The translations under genes were made by a program, and so were the position numbers. A stretch of 20,994 nucleotides of DNA, from contig DPGN01000021.1 in NCBI GenBank assembly GCA_003523185.1, positions 180,329 to 201,322 on the forward strand, given 5' to 3'. The notes beneath the pieces are model-generated. The model searched no databases, was not told the DNA's origin, and saw only the letters and a list, made by a program, of their open reading frames with translations. Of this stretch, positions 7,061 to 14,300 are shown piece after piece (positions within the stretch are counted from its first letter, which is position 1; each line of letters starts with the position of its first letter). This DNA is from Halieaceae bacterium (GTDB lineage: Bacteria; Pseudomonadota; Gammaproteobacteria; Pseudomonadales; Halieaceae).

Positions 7061-7092
7061 ATTGTCACAGTGTAATACACACGCGTGACAAT
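7061..7092. promoter_or_regulatory. Nested inverted repeats in the divergent promoter region
   Basis: ATTGTCAC (7061-7068) and its exact complement GTGACAAT (7085-7092) enclose a second dyad, GTGT-AAT-ACAC (7070-7080). Directly to the right is a CAAT repeated in tandem (to about 7101). Reading the minus strand, TTGATT, a 16-base spacer and TATTAC make a plausible epimerase promoter overlapping the dyad. The position between the two divergent transcription units suits one shared regulator. Confidence 0.5.
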
Positions 7093-7176
7093 CAATCAAT
7101 CAGAGCTCCAAAGGCGTTCCCTGAAGGTGTTACGCTTATTCGATGTCCCCAACAGGGCGGCTCTAAAGGAGACAAT

Positions 7177-8103
7177 GTGGCGATAGTTCGCTGGTTCATC
7201 GGCGTAGGTTTGGCGGCGGCTTTGCTATGGACCGTGGATCTCTTCGTTGGTTGGCGTTCCATCTGGGAGAGTCTCGGGTCGGCTCCGCTCTCGGCCGTGC
7301 TGCAATGCGGAGGGCTGTTTACGCTGAGTCATCTGCTCCGAGCCTGGCGGATTCATTTTTTTAAAGCGGCCTCACTGGGTGTTGGTTTTGCACTGACCTT
7401 AAAGCTCAGCCTTCTCCATCAGAGTTTTAATAATCTGTTGCCGATGCGCTTGGGTGAGGCCAGCTATCCCTTGCTGATGCGACGTTATGCCGATATTTCG
7501 CTGGTGGACGCGACCATGGATCTCATTTGGCTACGACTGCTCGATTTGTTAGTCATGGCCGGCATTGCCATCCTGTTCTTGCTGGGCTTTGTGAACGGCT
7601 CGCTGGCCATGCTCGTTGCGGCACTATTCGTGCTAACTGGCTGCTTTTTACTGGCGATGATGGCTGGCAAAGATACTTGGCAGACGGAGTCATACGAATC
7701 AATGGGCTTTATAGGATCAGGTCTGCGGACTTTTAGTCAGCGCGGACCCTCGTCAGGAGCTAGTGTCTGGTTGTTATTCGCCGCCACGGTTTTGGCGTGG
7801 TCCCTCAAAATCTTGGCCTTACTCCTATTTGCGGAAGTCACGTCAGGCCTGCATTGGTTGACCGTGTGGGGCGGCATCATTGCGGGTGAGGCATCGAGTT
7901 TGCTTCCAGTTCACGGCATCGCAGGTGCTGGCACCTACGAAGCGGCGTTTGTCGCAGGTGCTTATGTGGGGGGCGAGTCACTCGAACAAATGTTGCTAAC
8001 CGCGGTTAACTTGCACATATTTATAGTGTCTTCGACCTGTTTGCTGACCGTATTTGTCTTACCGCTACGCGGAGACGGGTCTCAGCAGGAAAAAATGTCG
8101 TGA
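7177..8103 (+). CDS. Flippase-like membrane protein (LPG synthase TM family)
   Basis: A 308-residue, very hydrophobic protein with about eight membrane segments, of the UPF0104 / lysylphosphatidylglycerol synthase TM-region family (AglD-like). Family signs are LLPMRLGEASYPLLMRR near residue 90 and GIAGAGTYEAAFVAGAY towards the end, where the G-x-G-x-x-E pattern is conserved. It lacks the cytosolic lysyl-transferase domain of MprF. Proteins of this type often sit beside polyprenyl-phosphate glycosyltransferases and are thought to help move lipid-linked sugars or phospholipids across the membrane; that role is inferred. The start is GTG 7177, with AAAGGA six bases before it. A much longer in-frame extension upstream would run antisense through the epimerase and is not credible. 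First gene of a three-gene operon; GT2 follows after 33 bases. Confidence 0.87.
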   Translation: MAIVRWFIGVGLAAALLWTVDLFVGWRSIWESLGSAPLSAVLQCGGLFTLSHLLRAWRIHFFKAASLGVGFALTLKLSLLHQSFNNLLPMRLGEASYPLLMRRYADISLVDATMDLIWLRLLDLLVMAGIAILFLLGFVNGSLAMLVAALFVLTGCFLLAMMAGKDTWQTESYESMGFIGSGLRTFSQRGPSSGASVWLLFAATVLAWSLKILALLLFAEVTSGLHWLTVWGGIIAGEASSLLPVHGIAGAGTYEAAFVAGAYVGGESLEQMLLTAVNLHIFIVSSTCLLTVFVLPLRGDGSQQEKMS

Positions 8104-8136
8104 GTCTTAACTCGTCTAACAGGAGTTAGTGAGTCG

Positions 8137-9126
8137 ATGGAACAAACGCACGGACAGGAAAGCCTATCGGTTGTGATTCCGTTCTTTAACGAGGAGGGAA
8201 ATGTCGGGCAACTCATTGCAGAGCTGCATGATGCGCTCGAGGGCCTGGACATGCCCTGGGAGGTCGTTGCAGTTAACGACGGATCACGCGATGCCACGTC
8301 CGAGGAGATTGAAGGCAGTCGACGTCGTTTCGGTCAACAAGTTTGCGTTGTCAATCTCGCAAGGAACTTTGGTCAAACGGCGGCCATGCAGACTGGCATC
8401 GATCGCGCCCGTGGAAGCCTCATCGTGACAATGGACGGAGATAGGCAAAATGACCCTGAGGACATTCCACGCCTAATCAACTACTTGATAGAAAATGATC
8501 TGGATATGGTGTCGGGCTGGCGTAAGGACCGGCAGGACGATGTCATCCGCCGCAAGCTACCAAGTCGAGTGGCAAACCGATTGATTCGACGAACCACAGG
8601 TGTTGATGTGAGAGACAGTGGATGCAGCCTCAAGATTTTTCGGGCGCACATCATCAAACAGGTGGTGTTGATGGGGGAAATGCACCGTTTTACATCAGCT
8701 TGGGTAGCGAGTGTCACTGACCCGAAACGGATCGGTGAGATGGCGGTCAGTCATCGCGCAAGAACGGTGGGGAGCTCGAAGTATGGACTGTCACGAACCA
8801 CTCGCGTGATTCTCGACTTGGTTGTCGTACTTTTCTTCATGAGATTTTCTCGACGCCCCGGACATTTCTTCGGGACCCTCGGATTGGCATCCATGGCCGT
8901 GAGCGCTGCAGTTCTTGCGTACACCATCATTATTTTGGGGATGCAGGGTCAGACACTAACCACGACCCCTAGCTTCGTTATTGGCATCTCTTTGCTCTTT
9001 ATCAGCGTACAGTTACTGACCGCAGGCGTATTGGCGGAAATTTTGACTCGGAGTGGTCCCAGTAAGGCCTACCCGATTCGCACCGAAACACTCGACTACG
9101 AGCGCGAGTGGAAACGTCCCGAGTGA
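8137..9126 (+). CDS. GT2 polyprenyl-phosphate glycosyltransferase (ArnC/DPM type)
   Basis: A 329-residue family 2 glycosyltransferase. The GT-A domain opens with SVVIPFFNEEGNV (residues 11-23), has nucleotide-binding Asp48 in VNDGS, and the metal-binding D-x-D as Asp100-Gly-Asp102 followed by RQNDPEDIP. The motif SHRARTVGSSKYGLSR at 205-220 is diagnostic of the dolichol/undecaprenyl-phosphate sugar synthases (DPM1, ArnC, GtrB, RgtE). Two C-terminal membrane helices (about 247-268 and 279-303) anchor it. It should transfer a sugar from a nucleotide donor to undecaprenyl phosphate at the cytosolic face. AGGAG precedes ATG 8137 by 11 bases. It is followed by GT39 with at most a six-base gap, strongly indicating coupled expression and that GT39 uses its product. 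Confidence 0.93.
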   Translation: MEQTHGQESLSVVIPFFNEEGNVGQLIAELHDALEGLDMPWEVVAVNDGSRDATSEEIEGSRRRFGQQVCVVNLARNFGQTAAMQTGIDRARGSLIVTMDGDRQNDPEDIPRLINYLIENDLDMVSGWRKDRQDDVIRRKLPSRVANRLIRRTTGVDVRDSGCSLKIFRAHIIKQVVLMGEMHRFTSAWVASVTDPKRIGEMAVSHRARTVGSSKYGLSRTTRVILDLVVVLFFMRFSRRPGHFFGTLGLASMAVSAAVLAYTIIILGMQGQTLTTTPSFVIGISLLFISVQLLTAGVLAEILTRSGPSKAYPIRTETLDYEREWKRPE

Positions 9127-9131
9127 CGCTG

Positions 9132-10697
9132 ATGTCTGATTCCCAAAAATGGTATGAAACCGCGTGGGTTCTAGCGTTGCTGAGCGTATTCAGCATTGTT
9201 GGTCTCAGCTTCTCTTTGCCGCTATTCGATCTCGACGAGGGGGCCTTCACCGAGGCAACGCGCGAAATGTTGTTATCTGGTAACTGGACCTCGACCACAC
9301 TCAATGGTGAACCACGAACTGATAAGCCCATCCTGATTTATTGGTTACAAGGTGTTTCTGCCTACCTATTTGGCTTTACAGAGGGTTCACTGCGCTTCCC
9401 ATCGCTGGTGATGGCCGGTGTCTGGGTCTTCATTACCTTTCGATTCGTGAGCGAGTTTATGAACCGCTCGATTGCCGTTTTTGCCATCATTGCGATGACA
9501 ACAAGTTGGCTCATGACGATTATTTTCAAAGCTGCCATCGCTGACGCGCTACTCAATGCATTGATTTGTTGGACGATATTCTCGATGTACCGCTATCTGC
9601 AGGAACCGTCGACATTGAGACTCGTCGGTTGCGGAGTGGCCATGGGGCTTGGGTTTTTGACCAAAGGACCCGTCGCGGTCGTTTTGCCGCTCGGTGCTTT
9701 CTTGATTGCTATGTCGCTAATGGGAAGAGCGCGCGAATTTTTCGCCATTTGCGCTCGTCCCGCGGCGTGGGTGAGCCTTTTCGTCGTCATCACACCGTGG
9801 CATGTCGCGTCGTATCTGGACCAAGGCTGGGTATTTTTTGAGGGTTTCTATCTGGGGCATAACCTCGGTCGATTTAACGAAACCATGACAGGCTATAAGG
9901 GGAATTACTTTTATTATTTTTTACTGTTCCCTTTGTTGCTCCTGCCGTTTAGCCGCTGGCTACCTAGCCTCGCAGAGAGTGCTATACGGGCGCTGAGCGG
10001 TCGTGATGAGTTACTGTCGGTTCTCTTATGGTCTTGGTTTGCCTTGACTTTCGTGATCTTCACGCTGTCGAGTACTCAGCTACCTCATTACCTACTTTAT
10101 GGTATGACACCGATATACATTTTGCTGGGACACGCTATCTATCGTAGGCCCGATATCGGGCGTTTATGGGTGGTGCCCGGTGCGTTGTTTGCCCTGTATC
10201 TGGTCGCCGGGCCCTATGCTGTACTCGGACTCGATGATTCAAATGCTTACCTATTGGCAACATTTGAGGCAGGTGTCGAGTATGCGAGCAGCCACGCCAC
10301 GATCCACACGATGCTCGGTGCGGGCTTGTTTCTGTGGCTGCTTTGGATGACGCGGCGATCGGCGCTAGAGGGCGTGATTGCATCGACTGTATCGATCGTT
10401 GTTGTCATGAATCTGGTCGTGATGCCAACCCTCGGCTACGCGCGACAAGCGCCTGCAAAGCAGGCAGCTGCCTTCGCCTCGGCGGCCTATCCCGACCATG
10501 ATTACGTGGCCTGGCAAATCAACATGCCAAGCTTCAGCGTTTATACGGAGCGTACAGTCCCGTCCACCGACCCCAACACGGGTAGCCTTGTATTCACTCG
10601 AATCGATCAGCTGGAGTCGCTGGCAGCAACGGTTCCCTTCCCGGTAAAAGAGCCGGTATTCGTTCAAGGTGGGATTGCGCTCGTTGTTATTGAGTGA
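9132..10697 (+). CDS. GT39 / ArnT-like membrane glycosyltransferase
   Basis: A 521-residue polytopic membrane protein of the ArnT/PMT (GT39, GT-C fold) type. After the first helix, the first periplasmic loop carries FDLDEGAFTEATREML, with Asp33, Asp35 and Glu36 in the place of the GT-C catalytic acidic motif. Next come GEPRTDKPILIYWL, where ArnT-like proteins have a K-P-P-L-x-Y-W box, and later FLTKGPVAVVLPLG. About a dozen membrane helices follow, then a short C-terminal periplasmic-type domain. Such enzymes take a sugar from a polyprenyl-phosphate carrier at the outer face of the inner membrane and add it to lipid A, LPS core or protein. The ATG at 9132 is chosen; a GTG at 9123 overlapping the GT2 stop (GTGA) or one at 9108 are possible. 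No terminator follows directly. Confidence 0.9.
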   Translation: MSDSQKWYETAWVLALLSVFSIVGLSFSLPLFDLDEGAFTEATREMLLSGNWTSTTLNGEPRTDKPILIYWLQGVSAYLFGFTEGSLRFPSLVMAGVWVFITFRFVSEFMNRSIAVFAIIAMTTSWLMTIIFKAAIADALLNALICWTIFSMYRYLQEPSTLRLVGCGVAMGLGFLTKGPVAVVLPLGAFLIAMSLMGRAREFFAICARPAAWVSLFVVITPWHVASYLDQGWVFFEGFYLGHNLGRFNETMTGYKGNYFYYFLLFPLLLLPFSRWLPSLAESAIRALSGRDELLSVLLWSWFALTFVIFTLSSTQLPHYLLYGMTPIYILLGHAIYRRPDIGRLWVVPGALFALYLVAGPYAVLGLDDSNAYLLATFEAGVEYASSHATIHTMLGAGLFLWLLWMTRRSALEGVIASTVSIVVVMNLVVMPTLGYARQAPAKQAAAFASAAYPDHDYVAWQINMPSFSVYTERTVPSTDPNTGSLVFTRIDQLESLAATVPFPVKEPVFVQGGIALVVIE

Positions 10698-10879
10698 AGG
10701 AATGTTGCGGTCCATCTGAAGGTGAGCGGACGCATAATCGCGCTCGTGCTTTAGGCCAAGTCTTTTGCTTGCTAGCGAGGTCAATCCTCACGAGAAAGAA
10801 GGCATACTGCGCGGGTGATCGAGATGGGATCCTTCTACGTTTATCTAAGTCCATAGACAGCCTAAAAACTTATCGCTGA
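10694..10879 (+). CDS. Doubtful 61-codon reading frame filling the GT39-pabBC gap
   Basis: A GTG at 10694 overlaps the GT39 stop (GTGA) and opens a frame that ends five bases before the pabBC ATG, so it spans almost the whole 186-base gap. The product would be small, basic and Cys-containing, with no recognisable domain and no signal peptide. No ribosome site precedes it. It may simply be an open stretch of leader DNA; I list it because otherwise the gap holds no clear feature, neither terminator nor convincing promoter for pabBC. Confidence 0.2.
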   Translation: MKECCGPSEGERTHNRARALGQVFCLLARSILTRKKAYCAGDRDGILLRLSKSIDSLKTYR

Positions 10880-10883
10880 AATC

Positions 10884-12626
10884 ATGTTTGACCGCGCCAT
10901 TGTTCGTAATGCCAAGACAGATAGTTGGTTAGTGTATGAGCACTGCCAGGATGTTCTGGTGGCCGCGGAGCACAGCGCTGTCTTATCGGTTTTAAATGAG
11001 GCCGAGGAACGCAGTGTTAGAGAAGGCCTTTACGCTGTGGGCTATGTTGCCTACGAGGCAAGCCACGCCTTCGATCGCAAGTTTCCAAAGCGTGATATTG
11101 ATGTGCCTCTCGCCTGTTTTGCTTTGTTCGCCGTCGAGACGTCCATCACATCCCTCACAGATCTCTATTCACCTGATGAGCAAACGACTGCTGACTGGCA
11201 CCTTTTAGAGTCGCGAGAGTCCTTCGAGTCCAAGGTCGACCGCATTAAATCGATGATTGGCGCGGGAGAGGTCTACCAGATCAATCTCACGTCACGGATG
11301 TCGAATGAGGGGCACGTGACCCTGGCGGACTTTGCTCGCTGGTCACAAGACATGCCGCATGCTGTCTTCATGAGCGGACCCGAGGTGACGGTTTGCTCGG
11401 CCTCACCCGAGCTTTTTTTCGAGCGTGAAGACGGTGTAGTGTGGAGTAAACCCATGAAGGGCACGGTAGGGCGGAAACCTGAAGCCCTTGCCGATGAGGC
11501 CAACGCGCACTGGTTGCAGACTTCGGCCAAGAACCGAGCTGAGAACGTCATGATCACCGATATGGTGCGTAATGACCTTGCTCGCTTGTCGTCCACCGGC
11601 AAGGTGTCCGTCGATGAGTTGTTCGGGGTCGAGCGCTACCCCAGCGTCTGGCAGATGACCTCTACGGTTAAAACCGAGGTGTCAGCCAGTATCGCCGATA
11701 TCTTTAGGGCCCTGTTTCCGGCGGCGTCGATCACAGGTGCACCAAAGCACGCGGCAGTCGATGTCATTGATGGGTTAGAAGACAGCCCTCGCGAACTTTA
11801 TACCGGCGCGCTCGGTATCATTCAGCCGTCAGGTTTCGCCAGCTTTAACGTTGCGATAAGAACGGCCTGGAGTGATTCGCGGACCGGGAAGAGCCGGTTT
11901 GGCGTGGGCTGTGGCATCGTCTGGGATTCGGACCCAAGCGACGAGTTTGAGGAGCTACAGACCAAAGCGCGCATACTCAAGCAGCCTGACCCTGGTTTTC
12001 ATTTGTTTGAAACCATGGGCGTCAGCGACGGCAAGATTACTCGCCTCGCACGTCATTTGCTTCGGCTCGAAAAATCGGCGCAGTACTGGTCCTTTGCGTT
12101 TGATAGACCGGCTACCGAGTCATACCTTAATGAACTAATAAGCTCCGTCGATAGCGCCAAACATTGGCGCTTACGACTGCAACTCAATCGATGTGGTTCT
12201 CTGAGTCACACCCTTCATCCCTTTGTCCCAGACGAAGCCCCTACCGATGGTGAATTGGTACCTCTTTCAGTCTCACCCACACCGGTTGAGTCCAAGGATC
12301 CTTTCCTCATTCATAAAACGAGTCGTCGAGGGGTCTATGATCGCGCGGTTGCCGAGGTGCCCGAGGGTGTATCGCCACTTCTTGTGAATGAGCTGGGGCA
12401 CGTCACCGAGAGTGCAATTGCTAATGTCGTGTATCAGATGGGCGGCAGTTTATTCACGCCGCCGACCACCGACGGTCTACTGCCCGGGGTATTACGCGAC
12501 GAGTTAATCGATGAAGGCGCGGTGTCTGAACGGTCACTGCCTGTGTCGGATCTCGAGAAGGTAGAGTCATGGTGGCTAATTAACTCTCTGCGCGGTTGGC
12601 GTCGCTGCGAGCTTACGCAGTCCTGA
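10884..12626 (+). CDS. pabBC: Fused aminodeoxychorismate synthase I and lyase (PabB-PabC)
   Basis: A 580-residue two-domain folate-pathway enzyme. Residues 1-366 are a chorismate-binding domain: GEVYQINLT (128-136), SPELFFE (174-180), KPMKGT (189-194), ENVMITDMVRNDL (220-232) and SITGAPKHAAVDVI (282-295). Lys192 in the P-x-K-G-T box marks PabB, since anthranilate synthases have Ala there. Residues about 371-580 are a class IV PLP aminotransferase-fold lyase: HLFETMGV (373-380), PLP lysine Lys478 in IHKTSRRGVYDRA, LVNELGHVTESAIANV and GLLPGVLRDEL. The protein should make aminodeoxychorismate from chorismate and ammonia (with a PabA glutaminase encoded elsewhere) and release 4-aminobenzoate plus pyruvate. 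No good ribosome site is seen before ATG 10884. A perfect 8-base inverted repeat lies at 12153-12171 inside the lyase part. Confidence 0.95.
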   Translation: MFDRAIVRNAKTDSWLVYEHCQDVLVAAEHSAVLSVLNEAEERSVREGLYAVGYVAYEASHAFDRKFPKRDIDVPLACFALFAVETSITSLTDLYSPDEQTTADWHLLESRESFESKVDRIKSMIGAGEVYQINLTSRMSNEGHVTLADFARWSQDMPHAVFMSGPEVTVCSASPELFFEREDGVVWSKPMKGTVGRKPEALADEANAHWLQTSAKNRAENVMITDMVRNDLARLSSTGKVSVDELFGVERYPSVWQMTSTVKTEVSASIADIFRALFPAASITGAPKHAAVDVIDGLEDSPRELYTGALGIIQPSGFASFNVAIRTAWSDSRTGKSRFGVGCGIVWDSDPSDEFEELQTKARILKQPDPGFHLFETMGVSDGKITRLARHLLRLEKSAQYWSFAFDRPATESYLNELISSVDSAKHWRLRLQLNRCGSLSHTLHPFVPDEAPTDGELVPLSVSPTPVESKDPFLIHKTSRRGVYDRAVAEVPEGVSPLLVNELGHVTESAIANVVYQMGGSLFTPPTTDGLLPGVLRDELIDEGAVSERSLPVSDLEKVESWWLINSLRGWRRCELTQS

Positions 12627-12700
12627 TTTTTTCGAGGACGAACCCGAACACAGCCCAGACGGCAGAGATATCGCCTCTTTCAGAGTCTTACCATCTCGCT

Positions 12701-12964
12701 ATGCCGATACCGAAGCACACATTGACCGAATCAGAGGTGTCCCGCGTCGTTGAAATGGCGTGGGAGGACCGAACGCCCTTTGAGGTTATCGAAGCGACCT
12801 TTGGTTTGAGCGAGTCTGAAACCATCAAGCTCATGCGTCGCGAGATGAAAGCTAGTTCGTTTCGGCTTTGGCGCAAGCGGGTCACAGGCCGCGTCACCAA
12901 GCATCGCAAATTGCGGGGCTTCGATGTCGGGCGTGGCTACTGCCCTACGCAATACAAACGATAG
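12701..12964 (+). CDS. DUF2805 / TIGR03643 family protein
   Basis: An 87-residue protein of the DUF2805 family, unknown function. It is recognised by LTESEVSRVVEMAWEDRTPF, FGLSESETIKLMRREM, KASSFRLWRKRVTGR and the C-terminal HRKLRGFDVGRGYCPTQYKR, close to the full family length. The middle part resembles a helix-turn-helix, and the protein is strongly basic, so nucleic acid binding is imaginable but unproven. The start is ATG 12701; a longer frame beginning at 12596 would overlap pabBC. Upstream ribosome site is poor. Its stop codon overlaps the AGGAGG ribosome site of the next gene, so the two are translationally linked. Confidence 0.85.
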   Translation: MPIPKHTLTESEVSRVVEMAWEDRTPFEVIEATFGLSESETIKLMRREMKASSFRLWRKRVTGRVTKHRKLRGFDVGRGYCPTQYKR

Positions 12965-12973
12965 GAGGGATCC

Positions 12974-13387
12974 ATGCTCGAGTTCGCAAACGCGCTGGTC
13001 TTAATGCTGTTGGGGGCGATGCTGTTTTTTCCCTCGGTCGTGGCACCGGTGGTTTTCAACTCACTGCCTGAGGCGCAAGCCGGTGTGTTTTTGCGTTCGA
13101 TGTTTCCCCGCTATTACGGCTTCATGATTACTCTGAGTCTCATTGCTGCGTTGTTGTTCTTGGTGGCCAATGATGAGTCTGTTTACCAAGCAGCCATCGT
13201 TTGTCTTTTTGTGGGCGTATCGACGCTTTGGGTAAGGCAGTGGCTATTGCCACGCATCAATGCGGCACGCGACGAGCAACTGGCGGGTAATGTTGAAGCG
13301 GGTCGACGTTTCGATCGGGACCACAAGCTATCGGTTGGCATTAATATGCTGCAGCTGGTTTTGTTGGCTGGAATTCAGTTCGTCTAG
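12974..13387 (+). CDS. DUF4149 (TMEM205-like) membrane protein
   Basis: A 137-residue protein with four predicted membrane segments (roughly 5-28, 49-66, 71-90, 117-136), of the DUF4149 / TMEM205-like type. Landmarks are FFPSVVAPVVFNSLP, FLRSMFPRYYGFM and, near the end, FDRDHKLSVGINMLQLVLL. Function is unknown. The ATG has an excellent AGGAGG five bases upstream that begins inside the DUF2805 stop codon, so both genes form a coupled pair behind pabBC. Confidence 0.85.
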   Translation: MLEFANALVLMLLGAMLFFPSVVAPVVFNSLPEAQAGVFLRSMFPRYYGFMITLSLIAALLFLVANDESVYQAAIVCLFVGVSTLWVRQWLLPRINAARDEQLAGNVEAGRRFDRDHKLSVGINMLQLVLLAGIQFV

Positions 13388-13429
13388 TAGTGACTACCCA
13401 GAACCCGCTCACCGGTGTTTGAGTGCTTA

Positions 13430-13497
13430 AGTAAGCCAGCTACCTTACTGGACAGAGAAAGTATTTATTGGCCTACTGACGCTCTCATTTTTATAAC
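13430..13497 (+). promoter_or_regulatory. Candidate promoter region of the isomerase gene
   Basis: TTGGCC (13468-13473), 18 bases and TATAAC (13492-13497) resemble a sigma-70 promoter, though the start would lie close to the ribosome site AAGGGG (13504-13509). A second -35-like TGGACA is at 13449. Just upstream, AGTAAG (13430-13435) and CTTACT (13444-13449) make a perfect 6-base dyad that could be an operator. Confidence 0.35.
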
Positions 13498-13515
13498 AAC
13501 AATAAGGGGCTCTCC

Positions 13516-14124
13516 ATGAGTAAAACCATCGAATTCATCTTTGATTTTGGCAGTCCAAACGCCTATCTGTCGTATTTCAGTGTGAAAGACGTCGCCGAGC
13601 GAACCGGCGCCCAGCTCAAGATTACACCCTGCTTACTCGGCGGTATTTTCAAGTCGACCAACAACCAGCCGCCCATGATGAATTTCGCGGGTGTCTCTGG
13701 GAAAAACGCGATGTTCATGCGCGAAATTGAGCGCTATTGCGATCGTCACGGACTCAACAAGTTCGCGATGAATCCTAATTTCCCCGTCAACACCTTGCTG
13801 CTGATGCGCGCCTGTGTCGCTTATGGTCGTGACAATGATGTGGCGCCCTACATTGAAGCGGGCGTCAAAATGATGTGGGAAGACGGTCTGAAGATGGACG
13901 ACCCTGACGTGTTTGTCAGTGCTTTCGATGCTGCCGGTTTTGACGGGCAGGCTTTATTGGAAGCCACTCAGGACCCCGAAGTAAAGGCGGAACTCATGGC
14001 GAACACACAAGGCGCTGTTGATCGAGGCGTCTTTGGCATTCCCGCCTTCTTTGTGGGTGATGAGCAGTTCTTTGGCAAGGACCATATCGAAGAAATGGAG
14101 TGGTGGCTCCAAAACAGAGCATAG
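13516..14124 (+). CDS. 2-Hydroxychromene-2-carboxylate isomerase-like, DsbA fold
   Basis: A 202-residue member of the DsbA/GST-kappa thioredoxin-fold family close to 2-hydroxychromene-2-carboxylate isomerase. The N-terminal FIFDFGSPNAYLSYF contains Ser13 where the isomerases hold the catalytic Ser and DsbA proteins a Cys, so a redox role is unlikely. LGGIFKSTNNQPP, NFPVNTLLLMRA and the cis-proline loop RGVFGIPAFFVG with FFGKD at the end are all typical. Glutathione-dependent isomerisation of aromatic degradation intermediates is the family activity; no neighbouring ring-cleavage genes support a naphthalene pathway, so the real substrate is open. AAGGGG lies six bases before ATG 13516. Confidence 0.88.
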   Translation: MSKTIEFIFDFGSPNAYLSYFSVKDVAERTGAQLKITPCLLGGIFKSTNNQPPMMNFAGVSGKNAMFMREIERYCDRHGLNKFAMNPNFPVNTLLLMRACVAYGRDNDVAPYIEAGVKMMWEDGLKMDDPDVFVSAFDAAGFDGQALLEATQDPEVKAELMANTQGAVDRGVFGIPAFFVGDEQFFGKDHIEEMEWWLQNRA

Positions 14125-14300
14125 TCAAATTTCGGTGGTAGTGCCTTTGCATCGATGCTATTGCGATTAGAGGTGGTCTTCGGGAGTCAGTTCTTCTAAG
14201 GTATCGAGGTGGCCAAAGCCACATCGCATGGACGCGCTTTTATTCACGCAGAAACCAGGGAGAGGAAGGGACTGGGTCTGCACGTTGAGGAGCGCGTCTA

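Noticed and set aside
7063..7079. TGT...ACA pattern suggesting a PpsR-type photosynthesis regulator site
   Set aside because: Spacing between TGT and ACA is 11, not 12, and no photosynthesis genes are near.
6796..7176. Longer N-terminus for the flippase-like protein
   Set aside because: It would run antisense through the epimerase coding region, lacks membrane character, and GTG 7177 has a proper ribosome site.
7312..7323. AGGGCTGTTTAC, matching part of the 15-base repeat
   Set aside because: It is inside conserved flippase-like coding sequence and then diverges; treated as chance.
12153..12171. Perfect 8-base inverted repeat with 3-base loop
   Set aside because: It lies inside the PabC domain with no T-run after it; likely a coding coincidence, though a pause hairpin cannot be excluded.
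14149..14158. GCATCGATGC palindrome after the isomerase gene
   Set aside because: Isolated 10-base palindrome, no T-run, no promoter around it; expected occasionally by chance.
14209..14222. GTGGC-CAAA-GCCAC hairpin before the metalloprotease gene
   Set aside because: Short stem without a T-run; not enough for a terminator or riboswitch claim.
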